A stretch of DNA of 64,000 nucleotides from Syntrophobacter fumaroxidans MPOB (GTDB taxonomy: Bacteria > Desulfobacterota > Syntrophobacteria > Syntrophobacterales > Syntrophobacteraceae), in the NCBI RefSeq assembly GCF_000014965.1, contig NC_008554.1, positions 2,840,001-2,904,000 of the forward strand. Reading direction: 5' to 3'. A model generated the notes under the pieces. That model did not search any database, was not told the origin of the DNA, and saw nothing but the letters and a program-made list of their open reading frames with translations. The translations under genes and the position numbers were made by a program. This document shows, one piece after another, positions 17,564 to 26,639 of this stretch. The number at the start of each line of letters is the position of its first letter. Position 1 is the first letter of the stretch.

Positions 17564-19405
17564 ATGATGAATGTCGAACGCATCGATTCCTCTCCTTCGA
17601 AGACCGATGCTTCCGGGGCGGCGCCGGTGGAAGGGGATTCCCCGCGGCCGGCCGGGAAAACCGGCTTTTTTCGATTTTTTCGCCACCCGGTCCTGTGGAT
17701 CGTGTTGGCGGTCGCTCCCTTCTATCTTTTCGATCTGAGCACTCCGGCATTCAACGACGGCGAATGCATGTACGCGGAAATCGCGCGGGAGATGCGCCTT
17801 ACCGGAGACTGGATCACGCCGCACCTCAACGGAAAACGCCACTTCGACAAGCCCCCGTTGCTCTACTGGCTGATCGGCCTGGGCCAGAACGTTCTCGGGG
17901 AAACGGAATATGCCGCGCGCATGTGGGCGGCCCTGGCCACCCTGGGGGGTGCCCTGGTTGTGGGGGCCATCGGCAGGTCGCTGTACGGCGCGCGCGCGGC
18001 CTGGCTGTCCACCCTGGTCTTCATCACCAGCCTGGGGCCTCACCTCTTCGGCAAGCTCGCCATGCCGGACCTGCCGCTGGTGTTTTGCATCACCCTCGCC
18101 ATCCTCGGGTATGTCCGCGGCTTCCTGATCGAGTCTCCCGCCTCCGGCCGCTGGTCGCTGCTGATGTTTGTCGGCTTCGGACTGGCAACCCTCTCGAAAG
18201 GTCTTGTCGGGCTCGGCCTGTCCTCGGCCGTCATCGGGCTTCACGCCATCCTGAGCGGGCGGCTCCGCTCGTTTCTGACCCTGCGGTTCGCGTCGGGAAT
18301 CCCCGTGACGGCGGCCATTGCCGTCCCATGGTATGTCGCCGCGGCCCGGGCCAACCCCGATTTTCTCGGCTACTTTTTCATACGCGAACATTTGATGCGC
18401 TTCACCGGCGAGCGTTTCCCGCCGGACGAATGCGTCGCCCTGCCGGTCTTTCTCGTCCTGACCTTCGTCTGGACCTTCCCGTGGCTGTCCCTGGTTCCGC
18501 AGGCGCTCTGGCGGGCTGTACGCAGGTTGAAGGCCGGTCCGTTTCTCAAGGGCGTGGACCTGCTCCCCCTTGTGTGGATTGGAGTCGTCGTGCTCCTTTT
18601 CTCGGCTTCGAAGTCCAGGCTCGAGTACTATGCCATGCCGGCTATCCCCGCGTTTGCGCTCTTGCTCGGCAGGCTATGGGACGACCTCCTGGAACCCGGT
18701 CCGGCCTCGCGGCGAACTCTGGCGACGGCGCTCGGCGTCATGGCGGGGGTGATGGTGCTGGCCGCCTTCGCCGCTTTCGCGGTGTTCGGCCCGTGGCAGG
18801 AAGTCGTGTTCCGGTTCTACGCCACGTCCTGGCCGACCTCGGGCTGGATCGAAGGCCCCGAGCAGGCCGCCTTGCTCGACCGGCTCCGCATCCCGAGCAT
18901 CGCCAGCATGGCCGGACTGGCCGTCTTCACCGTTGCGGCCCTGGTCGCCGCCCTCAAGTCCCGCCCCAAAGTCGCTCTGGGGATCACCGCCGTCATGACG
19001 GCCCCGCTTTTTCTCATGATCCACTGGGGCTTCCTGGTGGTGGAGCCGTTCCATTCGAGCGCCCGGACAGCCGAGATCGTAACGCGGGCGGCCAGCCCCG
19101 AGGACGTCGTGGTCTTCCAGGAGCCTTACGAATACATGTGGACCAGCGGAATCACCTATTACGCCAAACGCTACGTGCACATTCTCAAGGATCCGAGATT
19201 CGAGGGCGTGGCGAGTCGCCTGCGGGAGCCGCCCGATCGGTTTCTCGACGGCGCGGGACTCCAGCGGCTGTGGGCTTCCGGGAAGAAGGTCGTCTTCGTG
19301 GGGGAGACGACCCGAGGCGACCTGGCGGATTTCTTGAACCAGGCCGGTCCCGTGACGGTCGTCGGCCGGTCGGCGATTCATTACGTGCTGAGCAACGGGA
19401 AGTGA
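17564..19405 (+). CDS. ArnT-like membrane glycosyltransferase (GT83/PMT family)
   Basis: 613 aa; start ATG 17564 preceded by AGGATA. A cytoplasmic N-terminus of ~45 residues is followed by about twelve membrane segments. The first periplasmic loop has the family acidic motif FNDGECMYAEIAREM and the segment HFDKPPLLYWLIGLGQ, as in ArnT and related lipid-linked sugar transferases. FIREHLMRFTGERF matches the later loop motif. It moves a sugar from a polyprenyl-phosphate donor onto an envelope acceptor in the periplasm. The acceptor (lipid A, glycan or protein) cannot be told, and no arn operon is nearby. Confidence 0.88.
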   Translation: MMNVERIDSSPSKTDASGAAPVEGDSPRPAGKTGFFRFFRHPVLWIVLAVAPFYLFDLSTPAFNDGECMYAEIAREMRLTGDWITPHLNGKRHFDKPPLLYWLIGLGQNVLGETEYAARMWAALATLGGALVVGAIGRSLYGARAAWLSTLVFITSLGPHLFGKLAMPDLPLVFCITLAILGYVRGFLIESPASGRWSLLMFVGFGLATLSKGLVGLGLSSAVIGLHAILSGRLRSFLTLRFASGIPVTAAIAVPWYVAAARANPDFLGYFFIREHLMRFTGERFPPDECVALPVFLVLTFVWTFPWLSLVPQALWRAVRRLKAGPFLKGVDLLPLVWIGVVVLLFSASKSRLEYYAMPAIPAFALLLGRLWDDLLEPGPASRRTLATALGVMAGVMVLAAFAAFAVFGPWQEVVFRFYATSWPTSGWIEGPEQAALLDRLRIPSIASMAGLAVFTVAALVAALKSRPKVALGITAVMTAPLFLMIHWGFLVVEPFHSSARTAEIVTRAASPEDVVVFQEPYEYMWTSGITYYAKRYVHILKDPRFEGVASRLREPPDRFLDGAGLQRLWASGKKVVFVGETTRGDLADFLNQAGPVTVVGRSAIHYVLSNGK

Positions 19406-19744
19406 CCCGGAACCGGCTTGCTCGCAAGACGAGCGCCCCGTACCGCGGGCTGCGCGGCTTCTCCCCGCCGGGCGATTCAGTCCGGTGAGCCGTCATGGGG
19501 CGCGAGACTGCGACGAGACATGAAAGTTGACACCGCTTCCCATTCGGAATAGAGTTTTTGGGTTCCGACCCGTGCGGAGAACCGATCGAAGAAGAACGGT
19601 TTGCGTTCAAGGGGGGGGTGAGCGGACGAAGATATCCCTCCCTTTGCGCCCGGTCTGACGCCGGCTCCGGAAGAAGCCTCGCTTCCTCATGTTCTCTCGA
19701 TGTGCTGAACAGTTCATTTTCCTCTGTCTTATGGAGTTACGACG
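19406..19744. other. Intergenic region
   Basis: No gene or clear repeat was seen. The AAA+ gene's ribosome-binding site (GGAG, 19731-19736 area) is at the right end. Confidence 0.4.
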
Positions 19745-21004
19745 ATGGATGCTGACAAGCCGGGTGCAATGGAGATCATCGAACTGCTGCTGACGGCGGA
19801 CATATACAACAGCGTCGCGGATCTCGGCGCAAACGACCTCCCCCAAAAGATTCGGGACCATTACCGCGACCCGGAAACCGGGATTGTTTCGCGCCCCATG
19901 CGCGTCACCCTCGCCGACGTGGAAAAGATATACGGCATCGAGGGCGGCCACGCGATCGTCCGGATGCTGCCCTTCATCGAACAGGAGGAATCCGACGGGC
20001 ACATTTGGCTGGCTCCCTTCGACTCGGGCGCCCAGTGGTTGGCGCACCAGGATTCCTACGATCTGATTCAATCGAACCCCGTTCTGGCCTTCCACTATCA
20101 GAAGGATGACCCCACCATCAGTTACGCCGAAGCCCGGTGGAAGCGCCCGCCCGTTTCGGAAATCGAGGCCAGGATCGAGAAGATGTTCGGGGAAGAAGCG
20201 GACAGCCTGATGAAGCTCGTGACCATAAAGGTCCCGGGCGAAGTGAGGAGTCGGCTGGACGAGCTCGTCCTGACCGACGAGCAGCACGAGGAAATCGCCA
20301 AAGCCCAGAAGGCCCTCGAATACCGGGATTATCTCAAGGACATCGGGCTGTTCGAAATCGGGAAGATCCTGCTGGTGGGGCCTCCGGGAACGGGGAAGAC
20401 CTCATCGGCCAGAGCCCTGGGAAGGTGGTTCGACCTGCCCCTGGTGGAGGTGAACCTTTCCATGCTCATCAGCAAGTACCTGGGCGAGACGTCCAAGAAC
20501 ATCGACAACGTGTTCATGCTGGCCAAGAAGCTGGGCCCGTGCATCCTGTTCATCGACGAATTCGACTTCGTGGCCAAGACCCGGGATTCGGACGATCACG
20601 GGGCCATGAAGCGCGCCGTGAACACGCTCCTCAAGGCCGTGGACGAGGTGAGCCTGGTGGAGGACGGCGTTCTGCTCGTTGCCGCCACGAACTATCCCCA
20701 GTTGCTGGATCATGCCGCATGGCGGCGATTCGACAAGGTCCTCAGCTTCACCCTGCCGGATGAAGACATGCGCAGCCGGATCCTGGCGATGGTCCTCCGG
20801 AGGATGGACGCCTCCGTCGATGCCGATGCGCTTGCCCGCCTCACCGCGGGATATTCCGGTTCGGATTTGCGTCTCGTGGTCCGCGAGGCGGTCCTCAATG
20901 CCCTCCTCGAAGACCGGAAGAAGATCGATCAGAAGGATCTGCTCCGCGCGGTGGCACAATTTCAGCGCCGGATGGACGATCATCGGGCGAACAGCATTAC
21001 ATGA
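19745..21004 (+). CDS. AAA+ family ATPase
   Basis: 419 aa. An N-terminal ~170-residue region of unknown fold precedes one AAA module: Walker A GPPGTGKTSSA (about 211-221), Walker B CILFIDEFDF (about 266-275), sensor-1 VAATNYP, arginine-finger area AAWRRFDKVL, and a C-terminal helical lid ending GYSGSDLRLVVREAV. This is the FtsH/Vps4/katanin-like arrangement, without protease or membrane domains. It probably remodels a protein complex. Start ATG 19745 follows GGAGTTACGACG. Confidence 0.87.
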   Translation: MDADKPGAMEIIELLLTADIYNSVADLGANDLPQKIRDHYRDPETGIVSRPMRVTLADVEKIYGIEGGHAIVRMLPFIEQEESDGHIWLAPFDSGAQWLAHQDSYDLIQSNPVLAFHYQKDDPTISYAEARWKRPPVSEIEARIEKMFGEEADSLMKLVTIKVPGEVRSRLDELVLTDEQHEEIAKAQKALEYRDYLKDIGLFEIGKILLVGPPGTGKTSSARALGRWFDLPLVEVNLSMLISKYLGETSKNIDNVFMLAKKLGPCILFIDEFDFVAKTRDSDDHGAMKRAVNTLLKAVDEVSLVEDGVLLVAATNYPQLLDHAAWRRFDKVLSFTLPDEDMRSRILAMVLRRMDASVDADALARLTAGYSGSDLRLVVREAVLNALLEDRKKIDQKDLLRAVAQFQRRMDDHRANSIT

Positions 21005-21438
21005 AACCGCGTGCTCTTTCGGGCGTGAAGCGTTTCCCGGAGCGTTGAACCGAACGTTTCAGCGCAATCCCCCTGCCGCCGCGATATGTCCTTCAATGCC
21101 CGGAATGCCCCGGTTCCATCGGTTCCGGCGCCCGTGATCGGCATTGTCGGGCCGGGTTCCATCCCACTCTTTCCCTGTTTTGTGAACGACTCCAGAAATA
21201 CCGGGGCGAATGCGCTCCGCCCTTGTCGGCGCGGCCTGCAAAACGGCCGCCTCTCGTTGTATCGACGATCCGGAAGTGCGCTCCGCCCTGCCCGCGCGGC
21301 CCGGACGCCCGGCCGGCAAATCCGCTCCTTTCGGCGCATTCCACTTGCGGAATCCCCGAGCGCCGGGGTAAATACCGGTCGTTTCGAGTGGCCTTACACC
21401 GGCGGTGCATAATATGATCGTCCCAAAGGAGAGACACG
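21005..21438. other. Intergenic region
   Basis: GC-rich; frames exist on both strands but none has a start site or a family resemblance. No hairpin with a T-run was seen after the ATPase gene. Confidence 0.35.
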
Positions 21439-22596
21439 ATGAACGTCGTATTCATTTCGCCGAACTTTCCTCCCACCTGGTTCAACTTCTGCACGGCCCT
21501 GCGGGAGGCGGGCGCAACGGTTCTGGGAATCGGGGATTCCCCTTACGACGAGTTGCGCCCGGAGCTTCGCGCCGCGCTGACCGAATACTACCGGGTCCCG
21601 GCCATGGGCGATTACGACGCCATGCTCCGGGCCTGCGGATTCTTCACGCACAGGTATGGAAAAATAGACCGCATCGAGTCGCATACCGAGTTCTGGCTGG
21701 GAATCGACGCACGGCTGCGCGAGGATTTCAACGTTTTCGGCCAGAAACCGCATGACCTGGAAATCAACCGCCGCAAGACGGGGATGAAGCGAGGGTTCAT
21801 CAAGGCGGGAATTCCTTGCGCCGACGGGGTCCTTGCCACGGACGCGACGGTCGTGCGCAGGTTTGTGGCGGAACACGGCTATCCGGTCATTTTCAAACCG
21901 GACCAGGGCGTCGGCGCGGCGGATACCTTCAAGGTCGCCGGCGACGAACAGCTGGATGCCGTTCTGGGCAACCTGCCTCCGGGGTACATGGTCGAGAAGG
22001 CTCTGTCCGGCGATCTGCTCAGCTTCGACGGCCTGACCGCCCGCGACGGGTCCATCGTCTTCCGGACGGCCCATCACTTCTCCGCGGGCATCATGGAAAC
22101 GGTGAACGAGCGGCGCCACCTGCACTACTATTCCCTGCGCGACATCCCCCCCGAGCTCGAGAGACTGGGGAGAAAGACCGTTGCCGCTTTCGACGTCCGG
22201 GAACGCTTTTTCCACATCGAATTCTTCCGCCGGGACCCGTCGACCTACCACGCCCTGGAAATCAATGTCCGTCCACCGGGCGGCTTCTCCCTGGATATGA
22301 TGAACTACGCCTGCGACATCGACCTCTTCCGCTGGTGGGCGGAGTCGGTCGTACACGACCGGCGTGATTTCTCTTTCGAGCGAAAATACCACGCGGCGCA
22401 TGCCTCGCGACGGCATGGGGTCAACTACCGGTTCGGCCACGAACAGCTGCTCGCCGAAATCGGTCCGCTGGTGGTCAACCACCTGGAAATTCCGGACGCG
22501 CTCAGCGGCGCCATGGGCAATTACGCGTACCTGCTGCGATCGCCCGATCAAGGCGAGATACTGGAGGCCATCGCCAAGGTCGAGGCGACGGCCTGA
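21439..22596 (+). CDS. ATP-grasp domain ligase (carboxylate-amine ligase-like)
   Basis: 385 aa. An N-terminal Rossmann-like segment begins MNVVFISPNFPPTWFNF. The ATP-grasp core shows GYPVIFKPDQGVGAADTF (ATP-binding lysine), GYMVEKALSGDLLSFDG and EINVRPPGGFSLDMMNYA (metal and phosphate residues). Such enzymes join a carboxylate, activated as acyl phosphate, to an amine or thiol. AGGAGAGACACG precedes the start. It follows the AAA+ gene with a 434-bp gap and has no pathway neighbours, so the substrate is unknown. Confidence 0.87.
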   Translation: MNVVFISPNFPPTWFNFCTALREAGATVLGIGDSPYDELRPELRAALTEYYRVPAMGDYDAMLRACGFFTHRYGKIDRIESHTEFWLGIDARLREDFNVFGQKPHDLEINRRKTGMKRGFIKAGIPCADGVLATDATVVRRFVAEHGYPVIFKPDQGVGAADTFKVAGDEQLDAVLGNLPPGYMVEKALSGDLLSFDGLTARDGSIVFRTAHHFSAGIMETVNERRHLHYYSLRDIPPELERLGRKTVAAFDVRERFFHIEFFRRDPSTYHALEINVRPPGGFSLDMMNYACDIDLFRWWAESVVHDRRDFSFERKYHAAHASRRHGVNYRFGHEQLLAEIGPLVVNHLEIPDALSGAMGNYAYLLRSPDQGEILEAIAKVEATA

Positions 22597-22848
22597 TCGG
22601 GTCCGGGCCGCACGCACAATCGCCGCGCGATATCGAGTGAGGCGCGGGATCGGGTGGCGGGGCTCCTCGATCGGCTCTCGATTCGATCCGCGGGAGGTCT
22701 CTCATGCCGGGTACATGGAAAATGGAATCGGGCGGCCTCGGGTCATGCAGCCGCTGGGCGGCGTTTCATCCTTCAACGGTACCGGAAGGAAATGACGCTT
22801 TGTGTGAATGGAGGGTCTGCGCGAAAGAATTGCATGCTTCGTTGTGAT

Positions 22849-22890
22849 CCCCGGGTCATGAAAAATGTGAAAAGTGTAGGTTTGACCCCG
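22849..22890. repeat. Dispersed repeat fragment overlapping the 3' end of the esterase gene
   Basis: ccccgggtcatg followed within a few bases by gtgaaaagtgtaggtttgac and cccc matches 55972-56015 and 61805-61848. The esterase stop codon (22856-22858) lies inside this repeat, so the final codons of that gene come from it. Confidence 0.65.
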
Positions 22891-23662
22891 CCTCCAGGAG
22901 CCACGGCAGGATGTCAGGCAGGCGCGCCTGCCAGGCTTCCTCGTTGTGAAAATGCCCTTCCGCCAGCACGAACCTGAGCTCGTGGTCGCCCAGGCCGATG
23001 TCCTTCAGGTGCCGGTGGAAGCTTGCCACAGATTCCACGTAGTCCAGGTAGATATCATAATACCAGTAGCGCTCGAGCGTCCCCGCATCCAGGTAGATCT
23101 TGCACCACCGTCCGGTGGGGCGGTCCCACAACCGGAAGATTTCACTCCCCGCCCACATGACCGAAGGGGAAACCGCCCCGATCCGGCCGAAAACGTCCGG
23201 GTGGGTCTTGCCCAAAACGAGGCTCATCAGTCCTCCGAGGCTGGCCCCCATGACCGCGGTCCATTGAGGGGTCCCCAGCGTTCTGTAGGTCTGATCGACG
23301 AACGGTTTGAGGTGGTTGACCAGGAAATCGGCGAACAGCCGGCCGCGCCCGTCCGCGCCGATGGCCGGTTCGGGCCACGGCACGTACTCCGCGAAACGGT
23401 CGGGGAGGTGGTCGATCCCGACGATGATCCAGGGTTGGAGACGGCCCTCGAAGATGAGACGGTCCATGGTCGTGTTCGCGCACCAGGTATGGTAGAGGGC
23501 CGATTCCGGGTGGTTGAAGACGTTCTGGCCGTCCATCATGTAGAGAACCGGGAACCGGCGGTCCGGATGCGCCTGATAGGCATCCGGGGTATAGATGCGC
23601 AGGGTCCTGGTCGTCTCTTCCGGGTAGGAATAGAAATCGCGCAGAATCCGAATTTCGCTCAT
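22856..23662 (-). CDS. Putative esterase (alpha/beta hydrolase, Fes/YbbA type)
   Basis: 268 aa, no signal peptide. Nucleophile elbow GASLGGLMS (about residue 141), acid-region residues DAGTLERYWYY, and the His region AEGHFHNEEAW. The N-terminus RILRDFYSYPEETTRTLRIYTP is typical of esterase_D-like enzymes such as enterochelin or feruloyl esterases. ATG is preceded by AGGAGCGGAC. The last ~10 residues (GSNLHFSHFS) are encoded by a dispersed repeat and are probably not original; the catalytic core is intact. Confidence 0.85.
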   Translation of the reverse strand: MSEIRILRDFYSYPEETTRTLRIYTPDAYQAHPDRRFPVLYMMDGQNVFNHPESALYHTWCANTTMDRLIFEGRLQPWIIVGIDHLPDRFAEYVPWPEPAIGADGRGRLFADFLVNHLKPFVDQTYRTLGTPQWTAVMGASLGGLMSLVLGKTHPDVFGRIGAVSPSVMWAGSEIFRLWDRPTGRWCKIYLDAGTLERYWYYDIYLDYVESVASFHRHLKDIGLGDHELRFVLAEGHFHNEEAWQARLPDILPWLLEAGSNLHFSHFS

Positions 23663-23910
23663 GTCCGCTCCTGGATTTCAGGAAAAGGGGCATCCGTGGA
23701 ACCCGGGCGCCTCCGGGACGAATTCCCGGGACGAGTTCCCGCCGGCTTCCACATTCTATGACAAGCCGGCGTCCCGGGGAAGTGCGTTGTCATGATTTCG
23801 CCCTTGCCGGCGAAGCTCCTCCGGCCCAACCCGTCGTTGCTTGTGCTCTTCGCCCCTCGTTGTTATACTCTTGTGCTTATTCAAACCCGAAAGACACGGA
23901 GGGCCCCGAC

Positions 23911-24140
23911 ATGCAAAAAGTCATGATCCATCCCGCCGATTACGAGAACGTGCGCCCGGCGGTGGACCGCGCCCTCAGGCCTGTTCCCTGCCGCGCACGG
24001 GCCGCAGCACGTGTATCGAACAATGCCCGGTATCGCCTCTGCTCATGGGGGGCAGTGTTCGGGTGGCGAGTCCCGAGGTCTGCATCACCTGCTTCTGCTG
24101 CCGGGAAATGTGCCCCGAAAAGGCCATTGCCTTAAAATGA
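23911..24140 (+). pseudogene. Internally deleted DUF362-type iron-sulfur protein gene
   Basis: ATG 23911 with GGAGG upstream begins MQKVMIHPADYENVRPAVDRA, the typical N-terminus of DUF362 ferredoxin-like proteins. After ~25 codons the matching frame is lost. In another frame the sequence resumes as IEQCPVSPLLMGGSVRVAS then PEVCITCFCCREMCPEKAIAL, the usual C-terminal 4Fe-4S end of the same family, finishing at TGA 24138-24140. The intact protein would be several hundred residues, so most of the middle is missing and a frameshift remains. Not expected to be functional. Confidence 0.75.
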
Positions 24141-24245
24141 GGCGCTCGGCGGACTGAAGTCACGTGTTGAAACGAATTGCGGCAACGGTGCGAGGCGTTT
24201 TCCCGCAGCGGCGAAAGACCGACTCGAGCAAAGGAGCTCAGTAAA

Positions 24246-24530
24246 ATGTCCGACGAGAAAAAGAAAATTCAGGTTGAGCACGTGCAATCGGAAAAATTCC
24301 AGTCCATTTACACCAACAATGCCAACGTGCAGATCAGCTACTTCGACTTTCGCATCGATTTCAGGCAGATGCTCACGGGGACCGACGGCAGGATGATCGT
24401 TGAGAGGCAGGCTTCCGTCGTCATGTCGCCGCAGCATGCCAAGGCCCTCCTGGGGGTTCTGGCGCAGCACGTCGACCAGTACGAGGAACAGTTCGGCGCC
24501 ATCCGGATGCCGGGTGGAACGGCGCACTGA
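24246..24530 (+). CDS. DUF3467 family small protein
   Basis: 94 aa from ATG 24246 with AAGGAG (24231-24236) upstream; the longer frame starting 24177 is not needed. The pattern SIYTNNANVQISYFDFRIDF followed by VVMSPQHAKALLGVLAQHVDQYEEQFG is the DUF3467 form. No signal or membrane segment. Function unknown. It lies 80 bp upstream of the exonuclease III gene and may be co-transcribed with it. Confidence 0.85.
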   Translation: MSDEKKKIQVEHVQSEKFQSIYTNNANVQISYFDFRIDFRQMLTGTDGRMIVERQASVVMSPQHAKALLGVLAQHVDQYEEQFGAIRMPGGTAH

Positions 24531-24609
24531 CGGGAGGATCGAAGGAGGACTCGATCCGGGTCGAACGCATTCGGGAGCCCGAAACCATTTACGCAACGAG
24601 GACTGAAAC

Positions 24610-25407
24610 ATGGCCTGGAAAGTCGCCACGTTCAACGTCAACGGCATAAGGTCCCGCATGGCGCCGGTGCTGGAGTGGCTCGACCGCCACCGGCCGGATG
24701 CCCTGTGCCTGCAGGAGTTGAAATGCCAAAACGCCGATTTCCCCCTGGACGCCTTCAGGAAAGCAGGCTATTTCGCCGCCTTCAGGGGTCAGAAGGCCTT
24801 CAACGGGGTGGCGGTCCTGAGCAGATCGGAACCCTCCGAAGTCCTGCTCGAATTCGGAGACGGAAAGCCCGACGAGGAAGCCCGACTGATCGCCGTGAAA
24901 CTGAACGGAATATGGATCGTGAACACCTACGTGCCGCAGGGGCGCAGCCCTGAAGAGCCCGCCTTCGAGTACAAACTGGACTTCTTCGGCCGACTGAAAT
25001 CCTGGCTTGACGGCCGCTTCGAGCCTTCGCAGCCGCTGGTGTGGACGGGAGACATCAACGTCGCCCCTGAAGCCATCGACCTTTTCGACCCCAAGAGGCT
25101 GGCGGGCAAGGTCAGTTTCCACCCGAGGGAACACGAAGCCCTTGCGGCGGTGGCCGCGTGGGGACTGGTCGACGTTTTCAGGAAACTCCACCCCGACACC
25201 AAGCAATTCACCTTCTGGGATTATCGGCTGCCGCAAAGCTTCAAGAGAAACCTCGGGTGGCGCCTGGACCACATCTACGCCACCCGCACCCTCGCCGATG
25301 CCTGCCTGGAATGCCAGGCCGACGGCGAGCCGCGCGGCCGCGAGACCCCAAGCGATCACACTCCGGTCTGGGCCGAGTTCGATCTCGAAAGACTGGGAGC
25401 CGAATGA
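24610..25407 (+). CDS. xth: Exodeoxyribonuclease III (AP endonuclease)
   Basis: 265 aa. DNA base-excision repair: incises at abasic sites and degrades from 3' ends. Motifs of the EEP/ExoIII fold are present: ATFNVNGIRSR, LQELKCQ (metal-binding Glu), VWTGDINVAPEAID (catalytic Asp/Asn), WRLDHIYAT and SDHTPVWAEF (catalytic His). Length matches the family. The best start is ATG 24610, at MAWKVATFNVNG. Confidence 0.94.
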   Translation: MAWKVATFNVNGIRSRMAPVLEWLDRHRPDALCLQELKCQNADFPLDAFRKAGYFAAFRGQKAFNGVAVLSRSEPSEVLLEFGDGKPDEEARLIAVKLNGIWIVNTYVPQGRSPEEPAFEYKLDFFGRLKSWLDGRFEPSQPLVWTGDINVAPEAIDLFDPKRLAGKVSFHPREHEALAAVAAWGLVDVFRKLHPDTKQFTFWDYRLPQSFKRNLGWRLDHIYATRTLADACLECQADGEPRGRETPSDHTPVWAEFDLERLGAE

Positions 25408-25674
25408 TCCGGTAAAGGTAATAAGGCCGTTCAGGTCGCGCCGAACCCGGAGCCCTCGGCCTCGTGACTTCCGGGTCCGCTCGAACTTCGACCCGGTTGC
25501 GGGAGCGTTCGGACTTCGCGGGAGTCACGACCGGCGGCGCTCCGAACCTGACGGCTTCCGGCTCCCCCTCCGGGAACCTGCCTGAGCGGGCCGGACGGCC
25601 GGGGAACCGTGGCCGCCGACCGTTCACCGGGACGGACCGTCCGTCGCCGCCGCCTTGTGTGCCGGCCCGACTTT

Positions 25675-26358
25675 CTAATGCCTCCCACCCGGGACATGTC
25701 GGAGCAGTTTCCGGCCCGCTTCAGGGGGCAGGTCCAGCTTCTTCAGAGCGGCTTCGAGCATGGCGAGGTTTCCGCAGCCTCCCAGGTACCCGTTCAGCCT
25801 GGCCGCTGCCGTGGAGGCCGTGAGGTCGGTGTCGGAAGGATACAGGGTTGCCAGTTCCCTCAGTATTTCAGGCAATCTCCGCAGGTAATACTTCTGATGG
25901 TAGGACTCCGCCTGGTAAAATTCCCGCGCCGGCAGGATCTCGGTGAATACGCGGCGCATCCGCCTGGCCGATTCCCTGTCCCTGCTCCGCAGTGCCGCGC
26001 TTTTCTGCCTCTCGTCATGATGAAACAGGATCGACATATACTGCTTCGACCAGGGAGGAACGGAGGGATTGTGTTCCGCCCAGAACACCTCCAGCAACCG
26101 CTCGTATGAGACCATCGCGGGGTCGTAGACGATTTCCAGCGACTCCGTGTGATCGCCCAGGTCATGATAGGTCGGATTCTTCTTCCGGCCTCCCGCATAT
26201 CCGACCCGCGTCCTGAGAACACCGTCGATGCACCCGAACCGGGCGTCGGGCCCCCAGAATCAGCCCATGGCGAAAGTAGCGGTTTCCACAGCGCCCGGCG
26301 CGGCGATTCTGACGGACGGCTCCGCCGTGATCATTTCCATAAGCGGTTCCCGAGACAT
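25675..26358 (-). CDS. msrA: Selenocysteine-containing peptide methionine sulfoxide reductase MsrA (in-frame TGA)
   Basis: 228 codons including stop. Start ATG 26358 has AAAGGAG eight bases upstream. The frame reads VETATFAMG, then TGA at 26262-26260, then FWGPDARFGCIDGVLRTRVG and GRKKNPTYHDLGDHTESLEIVYDP through to YLGGCGNL and TAG at 25675. MsrA has catalytic Cys at exactly this place (GCFWG), so TGA most likely encodes selenocysteine. No other stop occurs in the frame. A hairpin with GGTT in its loop lies about 20 nt after the TGA, as expected for a bacterial SECIS. The enzyme reduces methionine-S-sulfoxide in oxidised proteins. Automated calling would split or truncate it. Confidence 0.88.
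26225..26259 (-). promoter_or_regulatory. Candidate bacterial SECIS element in msrA
   Basis: On the minus strand just after the TGA, CGCCCG pairs with CGGGTG (one G-T pair) around GTT, or with loop GGTTC if the last pair is open. The loop starts about 20 nt downstream of the TGA and has G in its first positions, in line with the known bacterial SECIS pattern. Only this fold was examined by eye. Confidence 0.5.
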
Positions 26359-26639
26359 TTCAAGCTCTCCTTTGCTATAATTGCATAATATTAGGAGAAA
26401 GTTAAGAATTACTCTATAGTTCTGCAACCCGCCACGGCCCCGCACGCTGTGGACAAGGTCTGAAAGACCCGTCTTCATCATCGCTGCAAACCGCCGTGGG
26501 CCATCCTTTCGGGTATTCACGCCGCGGACCTCTTTCAAGGGGTGCATCGGTCGAAAAAATCGGCTACAAGGAGCGGTTGGGAAAATTTGCGGTCTTCAGG
26601 GATGTGGAACGACAACAGTATGGAGGAGAGGGCTTCTTG

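Noticed and set aside
17236-19488. 750-codon plus-strand frame overlapping the glycosyltransferase gene
   Set aside because: It is a shadow frame: Arg/Pro/Gly-rich translation without motifs, while the other frame encodes a complete membrane glycosyltransferase.
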